Source: an uncultured Agathobacter sp. (lineage in GTDB: Bacteria; Bacillota; Clostridia; Lachnospirales; Lachnospiraceae). Taken from it: a stretch of 12,903 nt of DNA. This document shows positions 1 through 5,562 of this stretch, piece by piece. Made by a program: the position numbers and the translations under genes. The notes beneath the pieces are model-generated. The model did not search any database. It was not told the origin of the DNA and was given only the letters and a program-made list of their open reading frames with translations. The stretch is taken from contig CAKRKX010000073.1 in NCBI GenBank assembly GCA_934358675.1, positions 1-12,903 of the forward strand. Direction: 5' to 3'. Numbering within the stretch: the stretch's first letter is position 1; the number at the start of each line of letters is the position of its first letter.

Positions 1-31
1 CAATGATTTTCTGTTTGTCTACTTGTTTCAT
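1..31 (-). CDS. 5' end of an unidentified gene running off the window
   Basis: An ATG at 31-29 opens a frame reading MKQVDKQKII before the window ends. It is preceded by a purine-rich Shine-Dalgarno (AAGGGGAAG) a few bases upstream, and a promoter-like pair of hexamers lies at 90-62. The ten lysine/glutamine-rich residues are too few to identify a family, so no function is offered. The start is supported by the ribosome binding site and by the gene following the same strand and order as all its neighbours. Confidence 0.5.
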   Translation of the reverse strand, partial: MKQVDKQKII

Positions 32-61
32 AACTTCCCCTTATTGATACTTACAGTCTTA

Positions 62-90
62 ATGTTAGCACAAAAAGCCTGAAGATTCAA
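62..90 (-). promoter_or_regulatory. candidate vegetative promoter of the left-edge gene
   Basis: Reading the minus strand, TTGAAT (90-85) is followed after exactly 17 nt by TAACAT (67-62), a 4/6 plus 4/6 match to the housekeeping sigma consensus. It sits immediately after the pdaB-like stop codon (93-91) and about 30 nt before the ATG at 31. Each hexamer is imperfect, so the call rests mainly on spacing and position. Confidence 0.4.
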
Positions 91-885
91 TTATTCATTC
101 GCAATCTGTTTTCCTGCCACATCCATATGATAATTCTCCCTCATGATTAGTTCGGAGATCGGCACGATCGTATAGCCCTTCTCTTCCAATTGCGTCAACA
201 TGGTGTCTAACGCTTCTGCCGTATACTTTGCACCATTGTGACAGAGAATGATCGCTCCCGGACCAAGTGCCTTATGATTACAAACCGTATCAATAATGGA
301 ATCCACGCCATAGTCTTTCCAATCAAGCGAATCGACCGACCACTGGATCGGATAATAATTCAACTGATATGCCGTCTTGATCACAGAATTGTCGTACGCC
401 CCGTAAGGCGGACGAAACAGAAACATCTCATACCCGGTCAGTTCTTTCACCTTATCATGCACACTTTGAAGTTCCGACTCCCGCTCCGACTGGGAGATCG
501 TCGTCATATCATAGTGATGCTCACTGTGATTTCCCAGATCATGCCCGCGTTTTACCAGTTCCTTCACACAATCCGGATTGTCCGAAACCCAGCCCCCAGT
601 CATAAAAAAAGTCACTTTTACCTTATGTTTATCCAGCGTATCCATAATCTTAGGGAAATCCTCCGCGCCCCATGCAGCATCAAAACTGAGCGCAACCTTG
701 TTTTCGGTCGTGTCCACACAATAGATCGGCAGTTCCCTGTCTCCGACCGTTGCGCTGGTCAGAAGACTTCCGGTTGCCCGATACGAAACGAACACTAGAC
801 ATGCAAAAAGAGCCACGCCGAGGACTCCGTAAAACGATCCTTTCTGTGGCTCTTTTTTCTTTTTATTACTCCATATTTTACGCAT
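91..885 (-). CDS. PdaB-like sporulation polysaccharide deacetylase
   Basis: This is a carbohydrate esterase family 4 (NodB fold) protein of 264 residues that likely removes acetyl groups from peptidoglycan or a related polymer outside the membrane. An N-terminal lysine-rich stretch and a hydrophobic segment at about residues 19-34 give a type II membrane anchor. NodB motifs appear in order: SFDAAWG (67-73), NHSEHH (119-124, metal ligands H120 and H124), RPPYGAYD (158-165), VDSLDW (184-189) and LCHNG (214-218). The second Asp of the usual TFDD motif is Ala, which is typical of the PdaB/YlxY group rather than a defect, so metal use may differ from classical deacetylases. I chose ATG at 885 (AGGTG ribosome binding site) rather than a TTG at 930, which has no ribosome binding site and lies inside the proposed promoter. 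It appears monocistronic, with a sigma-E-like promoter at 943-915. Membership of the PdaB subgroup is inferred from motif 1 and length. Confidence 0.88.
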   Translation of the reverse strand: MRKIWSNKKKKEPQKGSFYGVLGVALFACLVFVSYRATGSLLTSATVGDRELPIYCVDTTENKVALSFDAAWGAEDFPKIMDTLDKHKVKVTFFMTGGWVSDNPDCVKELVKRGHDLGNHSEHHYDMTTISQSERESELQSVHDKVKELTGYEMFLFRPPYGAYDNSVIKTAYQLNYYPIQWSVDSLDWKDYGVDSIIDTVCNHKALGPGAIILCHNGAKYTAEALDTMLTQLEEKGYTIVPISELIMRENYHMDVAGKQIANE

Positions 886-914
886 GTTGCACCTGCAAAC
901 GAACTTCTTGCTAA

Positions 915-943
915 ATTGTATTCTGCCCAAATCCGCATTATTA
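915..943 (-). promoter_or_regulatory. candidate sigma-E-type sporulation promoter
   Basis: On the minus strand TAATAAT (943-937) is followed by a 14-nt spacer and AATACAAT (922-915). From memory, the Bacillus sigma-E consensus is KMATATT, 14-15 nt, CATACANT. The -35 matches 6 of 7 positions and the -10 matches 7 of 8 (N counted as a match). The predicted transcription start near 907 leaves a leader of about 20 nt to the deacetylase ATG at 885, with the ribosome binding site between. The match of sequence, spacing and gene function makes this more than a chance AT-rich hit, but it is untested. Confidence 0.55.
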
Positions 944-1013
944 CAAAATCACAAATTTCTGTTTTCCTAAACAGCGCAACACTTTTCAAACTTCCTACGG
1001 ATTGCCGGATCCG

Positions 1014-1709
1014 CTACGCCAGCTCCTCCGAACGCTCAATGAACTCCTTCACAACCTCGATGGACTGTAAAGCAGCCTTCTCCGCAAAGGTCTGATAATC
1101 CATCGCTCCGCCCTCTCCATCGGAAATCGAGCGCAGGATTGCAAACGGAACCTTGTTCACATAACAGACATGTCCGATACTTCCGCCTTCCATCTCTCCG
1201 GCGATCGCATTAAAACGCTCATGAAGAAGCGCTTTCTGCGTCTCCTTGTGAAGGAAGAGATCGCCGGTTGCGATCGTTCCGACTTCATAATGAATGCCCT
1301 TGTCCTGTAAGCAGGAGCAGAGCAGTGTACGCATCTTCTCATCACTCGGAAGAAACACCTGATTGAGTCCGGATAACAGACCGATCGGATCTCCCAAAGC
1401 CGATGTATTCATATCATGCTGCACAACCTGATCGGCCACAGCCACATCCATAACCCCAAGTTCCTTGCATAAGGTTCCTGCCACGCCAATGTTGATCACA
1501 CAGTCTACGTTAAATTTAAGAATCATTGCCTCCGCGCAGATTGCAGCAAATACTTTACCGATTCCGCATACAGCCGCAACCACGTCCTTGCCGCCGATCG
1601 TTCCGCTGACATATGTCACACCGCTGTACTCTTCCGTCTTCACATTCTCCATGGACGCCTTAAGCTCGTCCACTTCCATCTGCATCGCACCGATTACACC
1701 AATTTTCAT
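1014..1709 (-). CDS. mtnN: 5'-methylthioadenosine/S-adenosylhomocysteine nucleosidase
   Basis: Cytosolic hydrolase that removes adenine from methylthioadenosine and S-adenosylhomocysteine; the latter reaction gives S-ribosylhomocysteine, the substrate of the neighbouring LuxS. From ATG 1709 the protein is 231 residues, matching the family length. The N-terminus MKIGVIGAMQMEV carries the catalytic Glu12. GIGKVFAA lies at 49-56, ATGDLFL at 147-153, the nucleoside-binding GEMEGG at 171-176 (Glu174), and the catalytic acid Asp197 in RSISDGEG, all at the numbering known for the E. coli enzyme. Upstream in-frame ATGs at 1754 and 1718 are less likely: they add non-family residues or sit 1 nt from the Shine-Dalgarno. 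The chosen start has AAGGAG about 10 nt upstream. The gene follows luxS by 44 nt without a terminator, so co-transcription with pepF and luxS is likely. Confidence 0.95.
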   Translation of the reverse strand: MKIGVIGAMQMEVDELKASMENVKTEEYSGVTYVSGTIGGKDVVAAVCGIGKVFAAICAEAMILKFNVDCVINIGVAGTLCKELGVMDVAVADQVVQHDMNTSALGDPIGLLSGLNQVFLPSDEKMRTLLCSCLQDKGIHYEVGTIATGDLFLHKETQKALLHERFNAIAGEMEGGSIGHVCYVNKVPFAILRSISDGEGGAMDYQTFAEKAALQSIEVVKEFIERSEELA

Positions 1710-1753
1710 CTTGCACATTCTCCTTTTCTTACTGCCGCTTACTTCCCATTCCA

Positions 1754-2218
1754 TTATGCTTCCGGGTAAGTAAACTCCATATTTGTCTGTGCCTCAAGCA
1801 CTTCTAAATACATCTTCGATTCCATTCTTGCCGCCTCGAGGGACAGGTTCTCGTAATGTCCGCACTCGATCGCGGAGGCACCGAACACCTCACCCTTGTG
1901 GTCAATGATCTGCTGCAGCACTTCCTTCGTCATTGCAAACACTTCCTTCGGACTCTGCGTACTTCTTACCAGCAGATAAAAGCCAGTCTGACAGCCCATC
2001 GGTCCAAAGTATACAACATCCTCACCCATCTTGGAATTACGGATATACGTTGCAAACATATGCTCTAAGGAATGCATGCTCGCATTGTCCATATAATCGC
2101 CTGCATTCGGCTTTCTCGTGCGCAGATCATACGTGATCACATCGCCATCCTCGCGGGAAATGTAAAATCCCGGAACCAACACATTATGATTGATCGTAAA
2201 ACTCTTAATTCGATTCAT
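1754..2218 (-). CDS. luxS: S-ribosylhomocysteine lyase (AI-2 synthesis)
   Basis: LuxS is a cytosolic homodimeric metalloenzyme that cleaves S-ribosylhomocysteine to homocysteine and DPD, the precursor of autoinducer-2. The 154-residue length fits the family. The metal site is visible as HSLEH (His49, Glu52, His53) and a later Cys119 in IECGHYENL; the catalytic Cys76 lies in GPMGCQTGFYLL. The start at ATG 2218 has a perfect AAGGAGG (2231-2225) with 6-nt spacing. The stop codon of pepF (2232-2230) is embedded in that Shine-Dalgarno, implying translational coupling or at least one shared transcript. Its position directly before mtnN places two successive steps of the methyl-cycle salvage route in one operon, although mtnN acts first. 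Confidence 0.97.
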   Translation of the reverse strand: MNRIKSFTINHNVLVPGFYISREDGDVITYDLRTRKPNAGDYMDNASMHSLEHMFATYIRNSKMGEDVVYFGPMGCQTGFYLLVRSTQSPKEVFAMTKEVLQQIIDHKGEVFGASAIECGHYENLSLEAARMESKMYLEVLEAQTNMEFTYPEA

Positions 2219-2229
2219 AATAATCCTCC

Positions 2230-4035
2230 TTACGCCATCTGCTTTTCAAACGCATCCAGATACTCTGCAAAAACGTCAAGTGCATCATTCACCGGCTGCG
2301 GTGTGCTCATATCCACACCTGCCGCAGCGAGCAGATCGATTGGATCCCTGGATGATCCGCCGGACAGGAACTCCTTCACATAGCGATCCACCGCCGGCTG
2401 TCCTTCCTCCAGAATCTTCTTGGAAAAAGCAACGGCTGCCGAAAATCCGGTCGCATACTGGTACACATAAAACGCTGTGTAAAAATGCGGAATACGCATC
2501 CACTCATAATCGATTTCACTGTCCACAACCACATCCGGTCCATAATAGAGCACGTTTAACTCATGATAGATCTTATTGAGATCATCCTTTGTCAGACTCT
2601 CTCCCTCTGCGATCTTCTCGTGAACGATCTTCTCAAATTCCGCAAACATGGTCTGGCGGAACAGAGTCGTTCTGAAATTCTCCAGATAATGATTTAAGAT
2701 ATAGTTTCTCTTATTTTCTTCTGTCTCATGCTCGAGCAGATAATGGTTCAACAGACACTCATTGCAGGTGGAAGCCACTTCCGCAACGAAGATCAGATAA
2801 CCGGAATATACGAACGGCTGTGCCTTGTTGGAATGGTACGTATGGATCGCATGGCCCATCTCATGCGCCAGTGTGAACATACTGTTAAGATCATCCTGCT
2901 GGTTTAAAAGCACATACGGATGTGTGCCGTAAGCCCCCCACGAATAGGCACCGCTACGCTTATTGGCATTTGCAGCCACATCGATCCAGCCGTTGTCATA
3001 ACCCTCGCGAAGAATGTCCGTATACGCCTTGCCCATCGGTGCCAGAGCCTTTGCAACCGTCTCCTTTGCCTCCTCATACGGAATATTCTGATCCACATCC
3101 GGCACAAGCGGCACATACAGATCGTACATATGAAGATGCTCTACCCCGAGGATCTTCTTGCGCAAAGCCATATATCGGTGCATATCCGGCAGATGACGAT
3201 GCACGGTCTCGATCAGATTATCGTATACACTCTCCTGAATATTGCCCTCACTCAGATGCATCGCGCGGACACTCGGATACTTACGCATTTTAGCGAAAAA
3301 AGCCTCCTGCTTTAAGTTGCTGACAAAAATGGCTGCCAGCGTATTTCCCCACTTCGCATAGGTTCCATACAGACCGCGAAACGCCTCTTTGCGCAGGCTG
3401 CGATCCTTGTCATTTAAGAATTTGATAAAATTTGCATGCGTGATGGAAATACGATTTCCCTCCACATCCGTGATGGACGGGAACCTGATATCCGCATTGT
3501 TGAACATCGAAAAGATATTCTCAGGGCTTGCCGCAAGCTCGCCTGCCGCCGCAAGAATATTCTCCTCCTCCGCAGAAAGCGTGTGCGCTCTCTGGCGTGT
3601 AATCACCTCGATCGAGCGACGGTACAGCTCCAGTTCCGGAGCATCCTGATAAAATTTTGCAATCGTCTCCTCCGGTATCGCAAGGATCTCCGGATCCGCA
3701 AAGCTGAGTGCGGAGAGCACTTCCACTCTCACCGACTCCGCTTTCGCCGCATACGCCTGATAATGCGCATCCGCGGTATCCTGATGATAACTCTGATTTG
3801 CATACACATACATGCGGCTCATCGCCTGCATCAGTGCATCCCTGTCCTGAAAGAAAGCCAGAAGTGTCCGGGCGCTCTCTGCAAGTTTTCCCTGATAAGA
3901 AGCAATCTTCTCCGCCATACCGCCGATCGCGTCCACTTCCTCTTCCCATTTTGCGTCCGACGCATACATGTCGGTCAATTTCCATTTCAGCGCTTCCGGC
4001 ACATCCGCGCGCTGACACTGTGTTTTCTCTGCCAT
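2230..4035 (-). CDS. pepF: oligoendopeptidase F (M3B zinc metallopeptidase)
   Basis: Cytosolic zinc peptidase of the M3B family that trims short oligopeptides. The 601-residue length from ATG 4035 is typical. The zinc motif HEMGH is at about residues 391-395 within TLAHEMGHAIH, and the third ligand Glu419 sits in FVAEVASTCNE, where most relatives have Phe instead of Cys. Upstream lie the oligopeptidase F N-terminal region and the helical M3 catalytic body. An in-frame ATG at 4101 would add 22 residues reading through the terminator hairpin and is rejected; ATG 4035 has GGAGAGGAAAG upstream. It is the first gene of the pepF-luxS-mtnN cluster. I could not find a convincing promoter in the 28 nt between the upstream terminator and its start. 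Confidence 0.95.
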   Translation of the reverse strand: MAEKTQCQRADVPEALKWKLTDMYASDAKWEEEVDAIGGMAEKIASYQGKLAESARTLLAFFQDRDALMQAMSRMYVYANQSYHQDTADAHYQAYAAKAESVRVEVLSALSFADPEILAIPEETIAKFYQDAPELELYRRSIEVITRQRAHTLSAEEENILAAAGELAASPENIFSMFNNADIRFPSITDVEGNRISITHANFIKFLNDKDRSLRKEAFRGLYGTYAKWGNTLAAIFVSNLKQEAFFAKMRKYPSVRAMHLSEGNIQESVYDNLIETVHRHLPDMHRYMALRKKILGVEHLHMYDLYVPLVPDVDQNIPYEEAKETVAKALAPMGKAYTDILREGYDNGWIDVAANANKRSGAYSWGAYGTHPYVLLNQQDDLNSMFTLAHEMGHAIHTYHSNKAQPFVYSGYLIFVAEVASTCNECLLNHYLLEHETEENKRNYILNHYLENFRTTLFRQTMFAEFEKIVHEKIAEGESLTKDDLNKIYHELNVLYYGPDVVVDSEIDYEWMRIPHFYTAFYVYQYATGFSAAVAFSKKILEEGQPAVDRYVKEFLSGGSSRDPIDLLAAAGVDMSTPQPVNDALDVFAEYLDAFEKQMA

Positions 4036-4062
4036 TCTCTTTCCTCTCCAAACACATTCGAA

Positions 4063-4104
4063 AGAAAAATGCATGATTTCATGCGCAAACGCGACAATCA
4101 TGCA
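4063..4104 (-). terminator. intrinsic terminator after the gtrA-arcC unit
   Basis: On the minus strand a perfect 10-bp inverted repeat, ATGCATGATT (4104-4095) and AATCATGCAT (4078-4069), encloses 16 nt that can form a small CGC/GCG inner stem, followed by TTTTTCTTT starting in the last arm base. It begins 26 nt after the arcC stop. The stem is AT-rich and the loop is long, so efficiency may be modest and read-through into pepF is plausible. The opposite strand has no downstream T-tract, which fixes the orientation. Confidence 0.65.
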
Positions 4105-4130
4105 TCTTTCCTGCCATTGTTTCTGACTTA

Positions 4131-5063
4131 TTATTTTTTAATTAATGTTCCCATACCGCCTGTGATCTCGGCTGCATCCTTATTCAGCTTTGTGATCAGG
4201 ACGGAACGGATCGCAGACTCACCGATGAAATCGATTGCCGCCTCAATCTTCGGAGCCATCGTTCCAGCCTCAAACTGTCCCTCCTCAAGGTACTTCTTTG
4301 CATCTGCAAGAGAAAGGGTATCCAGTTTGATCTCGTCGTCTTTGCCATAGTTCAGGCACACCTTATCCACACTGGTCAGGATGACAAGCATATCGGCATC
4401 CAAAAGCTCTGCGAGCTTGCCTGCTGCAAGATCCTTCTCGATGACAGCGCTTGCGCCCTGCAGACGGTTGTTCTGTGCAAGAACCGGAATTCCGCCACCG
4501 CCACATGCAATAACAACCTGATCCGCATCGGACAAAGCGGAGATCGCATCGATCTCAACAATATCCATCGGCTTCGGAGCAGCGATGATTCGTCGGAATC
4601 CGCCCTCAACTTCCGCCACATGGTTGCCTTTCTTCTCCTCTTCCTCAGCCTCTTCCTTCGTCATAACACGACCGATCAGCTTCGTCGGATGATAGAAAGC
4701 CTCATCATAAGGATCTACGACCACCTGTGTCAGAACGGTAGATACCGTCTTGTAAATTCCACGATTCAACAATTCGGTACGGATCGCATTCTGCAGATCG
4801 TATCCGATATATCCCTGGCTCATAGCTGAGCAGACAGAGGTCGGTGTCGCGGTATACTCCGGATGGATACGACAGAACTCGTTCATTGCCGTATGGATCA
4901 TTCCAACCTGTGGACCATTACTGTGTGTGATAACAACCTGATAATCCTCACGGATGAAATCAGCGACTGCCTTTGCCGTACGAACGGCAGCTTTCTGCTG
5001 CTCCGGCAGCGTACTTCCAAGCGCCTCGTGTCCGAGCGCGATCACAATTCTTTTTTTCTTCAT
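4131..5063 (-). CDS. arcC: carbamate kinase (divergent active-site motifs)
   Basis: Amino-acid-kinase fold enzyme of 310 residues, the expected carbamate kinase length; the family makes ATP from carbamoyl phosphate and ADP, often as the last step of arginine, citrulline or agmatine catabolism. Family signatures are CGGGGIPV (187-194), TVLTQVVVDPYDEAF (109-123), LTSVDKVCLNYGK (229-241) and GTMAPKIEAA (267-276). Several signature residues differ from the textbook enzyme: IALGHEALG replaces LGGNA, THSNGPQVG replaces SHGNGPQVG, and IEKD (208-211) replaces IDKD. The lysines of IEKD and PKIEAA are kept. No arcA, arcB or other carbamoyltransferase gene is in the window, so the source of carbamoyl phosphate is unknown. 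It starts 35 nt after the gtrA-like stop with an AAGGAGG site, likely on the same transcript. The family is certain; activity on carbamate is likely but not assured. Confidence 0.9.
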   Translation of the reverse strand: MKKKRIVIALGHEALGSTLPEQQKAAVRTAKAVADFIREDYQVVITHSNGPQVGMIHTAMNEFCRIHPEYTATPTSVCSAMSQGYIGYDLQNAIRTELLNRGIYKTVSTVLTQVVVDPYDEAFYHPTKLIGRVMTKEEAEEEEKKGNHVAEVEGGFRRIIAAPKPMDIVEIDAISALSDADQVVIACGGGGIPVLAQNNRLQGASAVIEKDLAAGKLAELLDADMLVILTSVDKVCLNYGKDDEIKLDTLSLADAKKYLEEGQFEAGTMAPKIEAAIDFIGESAIRSVLITKLNKDAAEITGGMGTLIKK

Positions 5064-5098
5064 ACTTCCTCCTTTTGCTCTAAGCCTTTCCGTATTAT

Positions 5099-5491
5099 TT
5101 ATGCCTCAAGGAATAATTTCCGGGAAATAAAATTGTAAACCGTGACCAGCATCGTCGAAAAGATCTTCGCCACTGCGTAAAATACACGGAAAAATTCCAC
5201 TGCAATCCACATGATCATCTGATTCAATGCAAGACCGACGACACTTAACGCAACAAATATCGCCATCTCCTGAAACTTATTCAGTTCATCCTTGCCCTTG
5301 AACACAAATCGCATGCTTAATATATAGTTTACCACAACGGACAGTGTGAAAGATATTGCCGAAGACAAAAAATAACCCAGACCCGAAGTCTCCGTCAGCA
5401 ATATCATAACCCCATAATCAATAAAAAAGCATAATGTTCCGACCAATCCGAATTTGCAAAACTGCAACAGCAGCTTCTTGATTCTCTTCAT
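5099..5491 (-). CDS. GtrA-like four-helix membrane protein
   Basis: A 130-residue integral membrane protein of the GtrA-like family, whose members are thought to help move lipid-linked sugars or otherwise serve surface-polysaccharide synthesis. Four hydrophobic segments are visible at about residues 10-30, 38-58, 74-94 and 98-118. The family-like FCKFGLVG opening and the aromatic/basic NYILSMRFVF and YNFISRKLFLEA elements follow helices 2 and 4. ATG 5491 has AGGAG about 7 nt upstream; a longer frame to 5545 would read through the promoter and is rejected. Its own promoter lies at 5562-5534, and it is followed by arcC after 35 nt. No glycosyltransferase partner is adjacent, so its substrate cannot be inferred. 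Confidence 0.85.
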   Translation of the reverse strand: MKRIKKLLLQFCKFGLVGTLCFFIDYGVMILLTETSGLGYFLSSAISFTLSVVVNYILSMRFVFKGKDELNKFQEMAIFVALSVVGLALNQMIMWIAVEFFRVFYAVAKIFSTMLVTVYNFISRKLFLEA

Positions 5492-5510
5492 AATCGTCTC
5501 CTGCGAAAAT

Positions 5511-5533
5511 AGATTGCCCATATAGGACAATCT
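5511..5533 (-). terminator. hairpin after htrA: probable terminator or operator
   Basis: AGATTGTCC (5533-5525) and GGGCAATCT (5519-5511) pair over 9 positions with one U-G wobble around a TATAT loop, followed by ATTTT. It lies 26 nt after the htrA stop and suits a weak intrinsic terminator. It also overlaps the predicted start site of the gtrA promoter, so it could equally be a repressor-binding dyad. Confidence 0.45.
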
Positions 5534-5562
5534 ATTATATCGCATTTTGATTATTTTGTCTA
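5534..5562 (-). promoter_or_regulatory. strong vegetative promoter for gtrA-arcC
   Basis: TAGACA (5562-5557, 5/6 to TTGACA) is followed by exactly 17 nt and a perfect TATAAT (5539-5534). The first three bases of the -35 are the TAG stop codon of htrA. Expected transcription start is near 5527, about 36 nt before the gtrA-like ATG at 5491. This is the best housekeeping-type promoter in the window. Confidence 0.75.

Noticed and set aside
238..798. 186-codon open frame on the plus strand
   Set aside because: It lies wholly opposite the pdaB-like gene, has no family motifs and is rich in Arg/His/Ile of the kind expected from the reverse complement of a coding frame.
795..989. 64-codon minus-strand frame upstream of the deacetylase
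   Set aside because: It overlaps the start and promoter of the pdaB-like gene in another frame, and no domain or ribosome binding site supports it.
998..1013. Hairpin CGGAT/ATCCG right after the mtnN stop as terminator
   Set aside because: The stem is only 5 bp and is followed by TAGGAAG, not a T-tract, so it does not meet the intrinsic terminator pattern.
3436..4350. 304-codon open frame on the plus strand across the pepF/arcC junction
   Set aside because: It is antisense to the well supported pepF and arcC genes, spans their terminator, and shows no domain or ribosome binding site.
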